A stretch of 64,000 bases of DNA from Dastarcus helophoroides (lineage: Eukaryota; Arthropoda; Insecta; Coleoptera; Bothrideridae): the NCBI GenBank assembly GCA_028583605.1, contig CM053332.1, positions 15,302,442-15,366,441 of the forward strand, read 5' to 3'. Position 1 is the first letter of the stretch, and each line of letters begins with the position of its first letter. Below the pieces are notes generated by a model. The model was not told the DNA's origin and did no database searches. It was given only the letters and a program-made list of their open reading frames with translations. This document shows positions 44,841 to 57,900 of the stretch, piece after piece. The translations under genes and the position numbers were made by a program.

Positions 44841-47800
44841 TGAACATTTTGAAAAGTGGTTGAGGTTTTCAATAAACGTCGCAACATTGAAAAAAGGTCG
44901 AAATTTTAAAAAACCCAATCTTGAGTCAAAATTTTCAAAAAAACGTATACATTTTGAGAAAAAAATTGAAAATTTCAAAAAAAATTTCGATTTTTGTCAG
45001 AATTTAGACTTTTTATCGAAACTATCATATTTTTTGAAAATTTCAGCTTTAAAAAAATCTTTTCAATTTGATTTTTTGCTAAGGTCTAGACTGCCACGTT
45101 GTTGCTGAATTGTAAAAGTGTTGAAATCTTCTTTTTCTCGAAATTTAATGTCACAAATCAGGTTTATGTAACTTTAAATTTTTACTCGAAATTTGTGCTC
45201 TTTTTTCTGAACATTTCATGTTTACATTTTAAGCTTGAAAGTTATTTTAAATTTCGGTTTTTTTTTTGAAACTTTTCAGCCTAGCTTTAAAAAAATACTT
45301 CATTTTAAAATACCAGCTTTTCGTAATTTAAAACGTCAGATTCTTCAAAAAAAAATCGAAATTTTCAGGAGAATTTTTCAAAAATTTAAACATTTTGAAG
45401 ATTTGAGAAGTGCAACATTTTGAAAAATGATTGATATTTTTAAGAACCGTTGAAGTATTGAAAAAACGTCTAAGTTTTGAAAAAAAACATGTTTCGAGTT
45501 GAAATTTTCACAAAAACTTATACATTTTGAGAAAAAATTGAACATTTCAAAAAAAATTCGATTTTTGTCAGAATTTAGACTTTTTATCGAAACTATCATA
45601 TTTTTTGAAAATTTCAGCTTTAAAACAAATCTTTTCAATTTGATTTTTTGCTAAGGTCTAGACTGCCACGTTGTTGCTAAATTGTAAAAGTGTTGAAATC
45701 TTCTTTTTCTCGAAATTTAATGTCACAAATCAGGTTTATGTAACTTAAAATTTTTACTCGAAATTTGTGCTCTTTTTTCTGAAAATTTTATGTTTACATT
45801 TTAAGCTTGAAAGTTATTTTAAATTTCGGTTTTTTTTGAAACTTTTCAGCCTAGCTTTAAAAAAATACTTCATTTTAAAATACCAGCTTTTCGTAATTTA
45901 AAACGTCAGATTCTTAAAAAAAAAAATCGAAATTTTCAGGAGAATTTTTCAAAAATTTAGACATTTTGAAGATTTGAGAAGTCAACATTTTGAAAAATGA
46001 TTGAGATTTTCAAGAACCGTTGAAGTATTGAAAAAACGTCTAAGTTTTGAAAAAAAAAACATATTTCGAGTTGAAATTTTCACAAAAACATACATTTTGA
46101 GAAAAAATTGAACATTTCAAAAAAATTTCGATTTTTGTCAGAATTTAGACTTTTGGTCGAAACTATCATATTTTTTGAACATTTCAGCTTAAAAAAAAAT
46201 CTTTTCAATTTGATTTTTTGCCAAGGTGTAGACTGCCATGTTGTTGCTGAATTGTAAAAAGTTGAAATCTTATTTTTTTCGAAATTTTATGTCACAAATC
46301 AGGTTGATGTAACTTTAAATTTTTACTCGAAATTTGTGTTCTTTTTTTTGAAAATTCCTTGTTACCATTTTAAGCTTGAAAATTATTTAAAATTTCGATT
46401 TTTTTTTGAAACTTTTCAGCTTTGATTTAAAAAATACTTTATTTTAAAATACCAGGTTTTCTCAATTTAAAACGTCAGATTCTTAAAAAAAAATCGAAAT
46501 TTTTAGAAGGTGAATTTTCCAAAAATTTACAAATTTCAAAGATTTGAGAAGTCAACATTTTGAAAAATGGTTGAGATTTTCAAGAAACGTGGAAATATTG
46601 AAAAAAGGTCGAAATTTTGAAAAAACCGATTTTGAGTCGAAATTTAAAAAAAAAACGTATAAATTTTAACTGTTCTAGTAAAATTTCGATTTTTGTCCGA
46701 AATTCGACTCTATCAAAACTATTTTTTTAAAAATTCCTGTTTTGTAAAAATGTTGAAATCTTCGTTTTCTCGAAATTTGATGTCACAACTCGGGTTTTTT
46801 TAATATAAATTTAACTTTTAACTTGAAATTCGTGCTCTTTTTTCTGAAAATTCCATGTTTACATTTTAAGCTTGAAAATTATTTTAAATTTCGATTTTTT
46901 TTCAAACTTTTCAGGCTTAGATTTGGGAAATACTTCATTTTAAAATACCAGCTTTTCGCAATTTAAAACGTCAATTCTTAAAAAAAATCGAAATTTTTAG
47001 GCGAATTTTCCAAAAATTTTTACAAATTTCGAAGATTTGAGAAGTCAACATTTTGAAAAATGGTTGAGAATTTCAAGAAACGTGGAAATATTGAAAAAAG
47101 GTCGAAATTTGAAAAAACCGATTTTGAGTCGAAATTTAAAAAAAAAACGTATAAATTTTAACTGTTCTAGTAAAATTTCGATTTTTGTCCGAAATTCGAC
47201 TCTATCAAAACTATTTTTTTAAAAATTCCTGTTTTGTAAAAATGTTGAAATCTTCGTTTTCTCGAAATTTGATGTCACAACTCGGGTTTTTTTATATAAA
47301 TTTAACTTTTAACTTGAAATTCGTGCTCTTTTTTCTGAAAATTCCATGTTTACATTTTAAGCTTGAAAATTATTTTAAATTTCGATTTTTTTTAAACTTT
47401 TCAGCTTAGATTTGGAAAATACTTCATTTTAAAATACCAGCTTTTCGCAATTTAAAACGTCAGATTCTTAAAAAAATCGAAATTTTTAGGCGAATTTTCC
47501 AAAAATTTTTACAAATTTCGAAGATTTGAGAAGTCAACATTTTGAAAAATGGTTGAGAATTTCAAGAAACTTGGAAATATTGAAAAAAGGTCGAAATTTT
47601 GAAAAAACCAATTTTGAGTTGAAATTTTCAAAAAAACGTATAAATTTTAACTGTTCATGTAAAATTTCGATTTTTGTCAGAATTTCGACTTTTTATCAAA
47701 ACTATTTTTTGAAAAAGTCCTGATTTGTAAAAATGTCGAAATCTTCGTTTTCTCGAAATTTGATGTCACATAAATCGGGTTTTTTTTATGAAATTTAAAT

Positions 47801-48340
47801 TTTTACTGGAAATTCGTGCTCTTTTTTCTGAAAATTCCATGTTTACATTTTAAGCTTGAAAATTATTTTAAATTTCGATTTTTTTTTACACTTTTCAGCT
47901 TAGATTTGGAAAATACTTCATTTTCAAATACCAGCTTTTCGCAATTTAAAACGTCAGATTCTTAAAAAAATCGAAATTTTTAGAAGGTGAATTTTTTAAA
48001 AATTTACAAATTTCGAAGATTCGAGAAGTCAACATTTGAAAAATGGTTGAGATTTTCAATAAAGCTCGAAATATTTAAAAAAAGTCGAAATTTTGAAAAA
48101 CCCAATTTTGAGTCGAAATTTTCAAAAAAAACGTATAACTTTTGAGAAAAAAATCGAAAATTTGAAGAAAGTCGATATTTGAAAAATCCTAACTTTAAAA
48201 AAGACGAAATTTTCAAAAAGAAAGTGGATTTTTCAAAACAGGGTCAAATTTACATAAAAGGCGAAGGTTGGAAAAGTTCGAAAAATTTGAAAAAAAAGTA
48301 GATTTTTCAAGGCCATAACTTTGAAAAATTCTCAAAATTT
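44841..48340. repeat. Higher-order tandem repeat, ~570-bp then ~490-bp units
   Basis: The landmark CATTTTGAAAAATGGTTGAG recurs at 44845, 45416, 45986, 46556, 47049, 47538 and (slightly altered) 48033. Spacings are 571, 570, 570, 493, 489 and 495. The short units lack about 80 bases that include GACTGCCACGTTGTTGCT. Long shared phrases (TTTTAAAATACCAGCTTTTC, TTTACATTTTAAGCTTGAAA) confirm it. Confidence 0.9.
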
Positions 48341-49439
48341 ATAAATCACAATTTGGTGACATGGTCATTTGTCATTAATCAAAGTTTTTAGTGTGATTAA
48401 TTTGATTATTATAATTTAATTTCAAAATGACACTATTTTGGTCTCTAATACTGAAGTTGAATTTCTTTAATATCTAACGTCTAGCTAGTGGACGTTTAAA
48501 ATATGTTCTGCCCTTGGCATTTTTCATTACCTCTATGATGTAAAACGGACAAGGGACGACAAAAGGGACAGCCGAATATGAGTGGACAGGAATATGTATA
48601 GTTTACACAGCTCTTTGATTTGCTTTTGTCGGTCCTGTTAAACTGCAGGGGGTGACAGGTCTACGTTAGAAAATTATAACGAGCCAACCATACCACTTTG
48701 TTTAGATGCCGAAATATATTGGTTTTTTAATCACTTACCATGCTGAACCCATTTAAGACGTCCCTGGGCAATAAGGACATGATGTAATCTGCAACATATC
48801 AACTCGTTTGAAAATATTTTTAAGTAATTATTAACCATTCATAGATTAATTAGATTATTAACGATTAAAAGGAAACAAACCTTAAATTGTGGAACTTTAT
48901 AATATTGCAATACCGATTTGAACTAGAACTGGTTTTCGACTATAACGTGAATCATTTTTTCTGTTAATTTCGCTTTTTTCTCAAAATTTGAATTTGCGTT
49001 TCCAAATTTCCATTTTAAATGTTTTTTTGTCAAAAATCAATAACAAACTTTCAGAAAATGCAGTTTTTAAAAACCCTATTTCGTTTTTTGTACGATTATT
49101 GTTTCTCGAGTTATTGATTAAAAAGTGAAAAATGACTTTTTGCTTTAAATGACGATAGCGGCGAAAAATAATCGTACATGACTTAAAAATGGGTCAATTT
49201 AAGAAGAATAACATTATCTAGAAGGACGTCATAATGTCATCATTGAAAAAAAATATGAAAGACCTTGGATCTTTTTAAAGGTAAGCAAAAAGTTGGAATT
49301 TATTTATGATGGTTGTCTTATGGTTGCTCAAAAATTGATGATGTTAAAAAAGATGAACGTAACATTTGGAAACCAGAAACGTGAAGCTTTAATTTTTCTC
49401 TATGTTACAAAATTTTGAAAATTTTGAGATTTTTCAATT
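48341..49439. other. Unremarkable intergenic DNA
   Basis: No ORF, repeat or RNA gene that I can support. Confidence 0.5.
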
Positions 49440-51790
49440 TTAGATATATCTGATCCTCAAATTGCAAGCGATCAGTTTTTTAACAAATTACATGATATAT
49501 TCGTGCAGCACGTACCGTTATGTTCGAAAAAAGGTCGTCAGAAAAATTATCCAGATTGGTTTACCAAAAGCATAATTCAGAAAATCCATAATAAGAATAA
49601 ACACTGGAATATTTACAGAAAATCGAAATCTCTATACCACCTTAATTTATTGATGCAATTAAGAAGAGAAATTAAATATGAATGTCGAATCGAATTTCAG
49701 CAGTTTATCCAGAATTCTGAAAATACTTTACAGGCTCATCCCAAAAAATTCTGGTCATTCATTAACCAAAAAAGGAAAGGCGCTACCATGCCTGGACTCA
49801 TGTTTTATGATGATAGGATACTGACAGCTGAGCAAGACATCGTTAATGGTTTTGCGGATTATTTTTCTTCAACCTTTGCGCAAGGACCCAATCATTCGTG
49901 TGATAGTGGGTGTGTTGATCTTGGTACAATCCGGTGTGAGTACTGTCTGCAAAATTGCTGTCCATCTCTCAATGTTGATGTCGAGATAGCTAACAATCTT
50001 AATCTAAGCTTGAATACAATATGTGAAGTAGATATCTTAAAAGCTGTTAAACGTATTAAACCTAATAATGTTACTGGGACCGATAATTTACCGGCTTTTT
50101 TGATTCGTCGATTGCATCAATTTCCTGATCTTACCATTGAAACATATTTTTAATCTAATTTTAAATTCTTGTTTGGTTCCCACCCAATGGAAAACTTTAT
50201 ACATCATACCCATACACAAATCTGGCGATAGAGCGGATATAAAAAATTATAGACCAGTGGCATTGATGTCGAATGTCGCTAAACTTTTTGAGTGTGTTAT
50301 ATATGATGCATTAAATCATCCAAGTCTTTCTAATTTAACAGCAGAACAACATGGATTCGTAATCGGCAAATCGACTAGTACAAACTTAATGGAATTTACG
50401 CAATATGTATCGAATGCTCTTGATAAGCGATTACAAGTTGATGCGATATACACAGATTTGTCGAAAGCATTCGATAAAGTTCATCATTGTATACTGTTAA
50501 AGAAATTGCGTCTATTTGGTTTAAGTAGCTCGTTAGTTAATTTAATAAAATCGACTATAACCAATAAACAACAAATTGTGTCATACGGTGGATTTAGATC
50601 TAACCCTTACTTTCCAACCAGCGGAGTAGGACAAGGTTCCAACCTTGGTCCATTATTGTTTAATATCTTCTTTAATGATGTAGTTGTAGGTTTAAAATGT
50701 AGAACTTTTATATACGCGGATGACCTAAAAAATTGCTAAAATAATAACGAACGTAAATGATTGCTCTATTTTGCAAGATGATTTGGATTCTCTGCAAAGT
50801 TGGTGTGACTGTAATGGACTGGCACTCAATACAAAGAAATGTAAAATATTAACCTTCTCCAGGATTCAGAATCCTATAAATTGTCATTATTTGATCGAGG
50901 GCAAAGTTATTGACAGATGCACCCAAATGACTGATTTGGGAGTTATTATGGATGCGCAGCTCACATTTATACCTCATATTTTACAAGTTTGGAGGCAAGC
51001 CACAAAAGTATTAGGTTTTGTATTTAGAAACACGAGAGGCTTCACAAGCATTCACTGTATAAAAACATTATATTATTCGCTAGTAAGGTCTAAACTCGAG
51101 TACTGTTGTCAGGTCTGGAGTCCTTACTATGAAAATTACAACAATCTGCTGGAAGGAATTAATAGGAAATTTGCAAAATATGTATTTCTTAAAATGTATG
51201 GAAATTATCCAGAGCGGAACTGTGATTATTGGTGGCTGCTAAATATGGTCAATGAAGTACCTTTAACCAGCCGCAGAAATATGCACTGCTTAATACTTTT
51301 TCAAAGAATTGTTACTGGTAAAATAAGGTCCGAGGATTTGTTGCGACAAATTGACTTTCATGTTCCGCGACCTAACACACGCTATCCCATGGCATTTTCT
51401 CATATTATCCCATCCACTTTGCACCATTGTTTCGATGCATTCGCTTGTCTAATAGCCTTCCGCAAAACATAGATATATTTCTTGACAATTTAAGTTCTCC
51501 GCGTATAAAAAGACAGTTACTTAGAGTTACGTAGTATTGTTATTCAATAAATTAATATTAATTCTGTACACCAAATTATTGGATTCCTTTTATTTTATTT
51601 TTATTTCTGTTATTTTTATTTATTAGGATTCTTTATTTGTTATACATTTTCTTTTTTTATGTAATACCATTTAAATTATTAGATCCTTATTTTTATCATG
51701 CTATATTTTTAAGTATGTAGGTATTTTTCCACTATAGACTTAAGTCTGTTGGAACGAGTAAATAAATAAATAAATAAATAAATAAATATA
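49440..51790 (+). mobile_element. 5'-truncated jockey/CR1-like LINE
   Basis: The endonuclease domain is absent; coding starts in the linker before RT (open from about 49445). The 3' end is a (TAAA)n tail at about 51760-51788, typical of jockey/CR1 relatives. No target duplication was found. Codon use is close to host-like, unlike the A-rich LINE at 31960. Confidence 0.85.
49503..51472 (+). pseudogene. LINE reverse transcriptase in three frames
   Basis: Frames 49503-50153, 50137-50739 and 50771-51472 are consecutive parts of one RT. The first has HPKKFWSFINQKRK and the pre-RT region, the second YTDLSKAFDKVHH, GVGQGSNLGPLLF and IYADDL, the third LNTKKCKILTF, MTDLGVIMD and the thumb region. A shift lies near 50140 and a surplus A in the run at about 50729-50734. 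Inactive as it stands. Confidence 0.88.
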
Positions 51791-51880
51791 CATACTTTAA
51801 TTTTTGTGAGTGCTGTATTTCAGGAAAAGTCATAAAAGGAATGTTTCAAGTTTCTATTATGCGACAAATTCGTTTAGCAT

Positions 51881-52233
51881 TGTAACGCAATGTAAACAGA
51901 TGAAATAGGATTTAGAATAGAATTGTAGAATTTAGTAAATAAAAGAGTTTCTAGAAGGTTCTGATAAGGGGAAAGCGGCCGCGATAACGAAACAAACGGC
52001 AGATAAGCGTTCCAGAAATCTCGGCATTCGATAAACCTTATCTGCCGAAAATTCTGGAAGCCGGGGGCCAAAACTATAAAAAGGCGGTCAGCTTTCCCTC
52101 GAGTCAGTCAGTTAGAATCAGTGCAATTAGTGAGTTAGTAGAAGTGAGTTAATTGTGGTGATCCAAGTTGAGTTCAGTAATAAACTGGGTAATCTATCAC
52201 GTGTATCAATTCGAACCGATAACGCACGTAACA
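51881..52233 (+). repeat. Solo LTR of the Gypsy family, third copy
   Basis: 353 bases, same start (TGTAACGCAATGTAAACAG) and end (GTAACA), with CTATAAAAAGGCGGTCAGC near 52074. Flanks GCAT and GTAT differ at one position, so the target duplication has drifted or is not real. Confidence 0.87.
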
Positions 52234-53095
52234 GTATTTAATAATTCATATGGGGGAATTCCAGTGTCAACATTTTTAGAAACTCTGGTCTCAATACAAA
52301 AATCAAGTGAACTCGAAGCGCCTAAAAAGGACTAAAATCGACAATAGTTCAAGCTCTTTTTTTGTATCCAAATCTGTAACTTTTATACCTACTTTGCTAA
52401 AAGCACCTTTGATATCCATGGGAACCTACTTGACACCTGATATTTCTCAACAATAGCTATTTTATTTGTAAGGTGGACCCATTAAACGGATTAGACTGCC
52501 CATTCTTACGTTGTCGTTTGTTTTTATGACTCACGTTTTCTGTTAAGTCTTGCTGAAAATACACGGAACTGAAGGACCTGTTAATGTTGAGAGATTTCAT
52601 ACTAAACAGATGTAATCTGGTGAGGTAAATTGGAGATTGAAGATTATCCTTCTCTCAATGTTACAAGAAATGTCATAATTTATAACTCTTTAAGCCACTT
52701 ATTGTTTATTCGAACAATTTCTTTGAAAATATTGGAAGGGTCGACTTAATTGGCTCTAGGGATATTAAGGATTTTACCTTCTGGGAAGCTAACACTTTGG
52801 GTAGAATTTAATGTACTGTGGTACTGCAGCCAGCTGGGTGATGATGTAGAATTTCTAGTAGATATCAACAAAGAACCCGTTTACTTATTAGAAAAGGGTT
52901 TAAATATTGATGAACACAGAAAGTGGCCAACTGAAGCTTCAGATTACAGAAGAAAATACTGAACTCCTTGAAAAAAGAGAGAAGAAATAGGAATTTGAAT
53001 CGAAAACTGAAACAAAAAACTTAAAATCAAAATTATTTGTCTTCATTACAGTCAATATAATTTTATGTAAATCGCCTCCTACATATAAAAATATA
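52234..53095. other. Intergenic DNA
   Basis: One 70-codon frame (52750-52962, LWVEFNVLWYCSQLGDD, INKEPVYLLEKGLNID) looks less random than the surroundings and may be a fragment of an element, but I cannot place it. No splice context. Confidence 0.3.
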
Positions 53096-53311
53096 TATTG
53101 AAATACAAATCTTGCCCCCTGACACCAAAAAAGGTTAAAAAACACAACAAAGGTTGCTCTAACGCGTTTCGATATCTGAAGATGATAGCTTGGCTATTGA
53201 AACGCGTTAGAGCAACCTTTGTTGTGTTTTTTAATCTTTTTTGGTTTCAGGGGACAAGATTTGTATTTCAATTTTTAAATATAACCCCAAGCACCAGTCC
53301 TTTCCACCAAA
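53096..53311. mobile_element. Foldback family A, copy 5
   Basis: Arms of about 80 bases: TTGAAATACAAATCTTGCCC through CAAAGGTTGCTCTAACGCG, then the mirror image ending TTTGTATTTCAA. The loop holds ATATCTGAAGATGATAGCTT. Followed by GCACCAGTCCTTTCCACC, the outer family sequence. Confidence 0.8.
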
Positions 53312-54412
53312 AAAATATATATCATTGATTTTTTCCTTCAGCACTGAATTTCTAACATTTTCATTGTTTCTACAAAATAAAAATTAAGAATGACGTAATA
53401 TGTATTTTGTAAAATCTAATAATGATACATTAAGAAAATGATCCAAATTTTGAGATTAAAAGACGAAATTAGAAGCGAAACACTAGAACAATTTGAAATA
53501 ACAATTTAAATCTAAACTTTTCAAGAGAAAAGTGAAAGTTGAAGCTTACATTAAAAATTAAAAAAAAAATTTCTCTACGGCTGCTTCCATCGAGCATCAA
53601 TGTATATTTTTTCCTTTTTTGAAATTTATATGTCAACATTAAAGTCAAAATTATAAGAAAGTTTTAAATTTATAGGGAAGACATTCGAATTTAAAATCGA
53701 AAAACTTTAAAAACAAATTTATTGATTAGTCAAAATTTAAAATAAAATTGGTATGTCTAGAAGCAAAATTTTGAAAAAATCTAAGAGATTGGAAACTTAG
53801 AAAACTCGTTTCGATGAAGTAATAATTTGTAACACAAATCTCTAGCAAAACTCAGAATTGATTGACAAAAGTAGATGAAATTTTCAAAAAAGCTGGACAT
53901 TCCTAAAAAAAGTTAACAAGAAGAGGGTAGAACAAAGTGAATTTTACCTTAAAAGTAGTAGTTATGAAAATGAAAAAAGGTCAGGTCAGATGACCTACTT
54001 CGCTCACGTAGAATACTAGATTTTTTGAAAATTTAATGTTTTCACTCGACATATTTAAGTTTTCTGACTCATGCGGAATTATTTTCAAAAATTTACATTT
54101 TTACTTCACAAATAAAATAAAAAAACAAACCGTTTTCACTCGATTTCAGTTTTAAATTCGTTTAGTTTTAAATTAAACCCAAGTTTAAATTGTAATAAAT
54201 TTAATTTTGTCGCTTCTATATTGCTTAAATCTTCAAATTTCAGAATTTTGACATTTAACTTGCATTTTTATTTTCTTTACCTAAAATTTCGACTTTGAAT
54301 TAAAAATTTTGGCTTAAACTTTTTCGAGTTTAACCCCAAAATATCAAGAACTTTGAAATAAAGTTTTGGAATTTTTAAAAACGTCGTTCTTCACCAAAAG
54401 TTTAAATCTTTC
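53312..54412. other. Degenerate AT-rich intergenic DNA
   Basis: Drifted traces of the TTTCGAAA repeat, A-rich form to about 53980 and T-rich after. No gene. Confidence 0.5.
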
Positions 54413-54624
54413 AAAAGTTGAAATACAAATCTTGTCCCTTGAAACCAAGAAAGATTAAAAAACACAACAGAGATTGTTCTAACGCAATTCGATAGCCAAG
54501 CTATCATCTTCAGAGAGATACATAGTATCTCTCTGAAGATTTCTTTTTAATCTTTCTTGGTTTCAGGGGACAAGATTTGTATTTCAATTTTTAAAGATAA
54601 CCAAGGACCAGTCCGTTCCACCAA
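54413..54624. mobile_element. Foldback family A, copy 6
   Basis: TTGAAATACAAATCTTGTCC and AACCAAGAAAGATTAAAAAA on the left; TTTCTTGGTTTCAGGGGACA and AAGATAACCAAGGACCAGTC on the right. The centre has GAGAGATAC mirrored by GTATCTCTC. Confidence 0.8.
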
Positions 54625-54902
54625 AATTTTCAAACGTTCTCAATTTTCAACCTTCATTTTTATTTCAGAAATTTCTACCTTCCTAGAGTTTTTAATTTTA
54701 TTTCCTAAATCCTGCAAATTCTAAAAATTTTCATTTTCGAATTTACATTGAAATTTCGAAAAATAAAGGCGAAATTAGGAAAATTAAAAAAATATATTAT
54801 GGCACAGATGTATTTTGAATAAGAGAGCTTGCTCCTTTCTGATTCGTCGGGAATTTATTGAAAAATTTCCATTTTTGCTTCAAAATTATCGATTTTTTCT
54901 TA

Positions 54903-57900
54903 AAATTAGTCTTTTTTCAATTTGCCTTTTTTAAATTTGAAACTAAAATTTGATTTTTCTTTTATCAAAATTTACCTCAATTTCGAATTTTTATCTTAAA
55001 ATTCCTGTTTTTTTCCAAATTTCGTCATTTCTCAAAATTCTTCCTCTACTTGAAATGTCGATACTTTTACCCAAATCGATTTTTTTCTCAAAATACGTTT
55101 CTTAAAAAAATTTCACCTTTTTCTGAAATTTGAGGTTAAAATTTGATTTATTATATCAAAATCTGGCATGGCCACAACTTCGAATTCTTATAACAAAAAT
55201 CGTCGTTTTTCCAAAGTTTGTCCATTTCTTCAAATTTAATTTTTTCTGAACATTTCGACATTTTTGGAAATCAGATTTTCTACAAATTTCGACGTGAGTG
55301 TAAGACCACGTCTTCTTAGAATCACGTGGGTTCAAGGTCATGTAGGTTTAAGGTCCCATCAGCTCAAAATTATGAGAGTTGGGGGTCATGTGTCTCGAAG
55401 CCGGGTAAGTTCAAGGTCACGTAAGCTCAGTATCACACGAGTTTAACATCACGTGAGCCCAAAACCACGTGATCTCAGAGCAGGTAAGATCAAGGTCACG
55501 TGTTATCAAGGTCACATGAGCTCAAGGCCACACAAACTCAAGGTCACGTAAGTTTGAGGTTATATAAGCTCAAGGTCACGTGTTATCAAGGTCACATGAG
55601 CTCAAGGCCACACAAACTCAAGGTCACGTAAGTTTGAGGTTATATAAGCTCAAGGTCACGTAAACTCAAGTTCAAGTGGGTTCTGGATTAAGAGCGATCA
55701 AACTCGTGTGAGGTCAGATTCACGTGATTTCAAGGTCACTTAAGTTCAGGATTATAATAGCTCAATGTCTCGTGACTTCAAGGCCAAAGTCAAATCATTA
55801 GTTATATAAGCTCAAGGTCACGTAAACGCAAGTTCAAGTGGGTTCTGGATTACGAGCAATCAAAGTCGTGTGAGATCAGAGTTACGTGATTTCAAGGTCA
55901 CCTAAGTTCAAGATTATAATAGCTCAATGTCTCGTGACTTCAAGGCAGATGTCACATGAATTCAAGGTTACGTTAGCTCAAGATTGTGTTAGTTCAAGGT
56001 CATTTTAGCTGAAGATTATTGAGCGATCAAGTTCATGTGAGTTCAGAGTCACATGGTCTCAAGGTCACCTAAATTCAGGATTATATAACTTAAGGTCGCG
56101 TGTGTTCAAGGCCACGTTTGCTAAAAGTCGCATGAGTTCAAGGTTGCTCAAGTTCACTTGAGTTCAAGGTCACGTTAGCTCACTTGAGTTCTAGGTCACG
56201 TTAGCTCAATACTGTGTTAGTTCAAGGTCATTTTAGGTGAAGTTCATGTGAGTGATCAAGGTCGTGTGAGATCAGAGTCACCTGAATTCAGGATTTTAAT
56301 AGATCTAGTTCACGTGTGTTTAAAGCCACGTTTGCTGAAAGTCTCATGAGTTCAAGGTCGCTTAAGCTCACTTGAGTTCAAGGTCACGTTGGCTCAATAT
56401 TGTGTTATTTCAAGGTTATTTTAGCTGGAGATCATGTGAGCGATCAAAGTCATGTGAGGTCCGAGTCACGTGGTTTCAAGGTCACCTGGGTTCAGGATTG
56501 TAGTAGCTCAAGATCTCGTGTGTTCAAGGCCACGTTTGCTCAAAGTCACATGAGTTCTAGATCTCTCAAGCTGACAAGAAATGAAGTTAGCTTAAGATTG
56601 TGTTAGTTCAAGACCATTTTAGCTCAAGGTCATGTGATCTCAATGTAATTTGATTTCAAAGTCATGTGAGCTCAACTTCACGTGTTTTTAAGGTCACACG
56701 AGCTTAACATCACGCAAGCTCGTGGATACGTGATTTCAGAGTCACGCGTGTTTAAGGTCAAATAGGTTTAAGATCACATGAGTTCAATGTGCAGTTAAGG
56801 TCGCGTAAGGTCAATGTCACGTGATCTCAAGGTTACCTGAATTCAGGATTACGTTAGTTCTATGTATGTTTAAGGCCACGTTAGCTTGATATCAGGTGAA
56901 TTTAGATGGCATAAACTCAAGGTCACTTAAGTTCAAATTCGTGCTAACTCAGGTCACGTGAGTTCAACGTCTCGTGAGTTCAACATCACGTGATGTTAAG
57001 GTCATGTGGTCTCAAGGTAATATGCGCCCAAGGTCACGTGAACTCAATGTCACGTAAGCTTATTTTTACACAACCTTGAGTTCGCGTGACAGTGCGTTCA
57101 CGTGACCTTGGGCGCATGTTACCTTGAGCTCACATGATCTTGACATCACGTGATGTTGAACGCACGAGACGTTGAACTCACGTGACCTGAGTTAGCATGA
57201 ATTGGAACTCAAGTGACCTTGAGTTTACGCCATCTAAATTTACCTGTTACCAAGATAACGTGGCCTTAAACATACGCGACATTGAACTAACGCAATCCTG
57301 AATTCAGGTAACCTTGAGATCACGTGACCTTGACCTAACGCGACCTTAACTGCACATTGAACTCATGTGATCTTAAACCTATGTGACCTTAAACAGGCGT
57401 GACTCTGAGATCACGTATCCGCGAGCTTGCGTGATGTTAAGCTCGTGTGACCTTAAAATCACGTGAACTTGAGCTCACATGACTTTGAAATCAAATTTCA
57501 TTGAGATCACATGACCTTGGCCTAAAATGGCTTTGAACTAACAGAATCTTAAGCTAACTTGATCTTGAACTAAGGTCAACTTGAGCGATCCTGAACTCAT
57601 GTGACTTTGAGCAAACGTGGCCTTGAACACACGAGATCTTGAGCTACTATAATCCTAAACGCAGGTGACCTTGAAACCACGTGACTCTCGTAATACAGAA
57701 CCCACCTAAACTTGAGTTTACATGACCTTGAGCTTATATAACCTCAAACTTACGTAACCTTGAGTTTGTGTGGCCTTGAGGTCATATGATTTTGATAACA
57801 CGTGACCTTCATCTCACCTGCTCTGAGATCACGTGGCTTTGGGCTCACGTGATATTAAACTCATGTGATAGTGAGCTTATGTGACCTTGAACTTACCCGG

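Noticed and set aside
52750..52962. 70-codon ORF as a separate gene
   Set aside because: Possible element fragment, but no family recognised and no splice or regulatory context.
55290..57060. Regularly spaced direct repeats resembling a CRISPR array
   Set aside because: Units are contiguous (~16 bases) with no unique spacers, in a eukaryotic genome, and form a palindrome.
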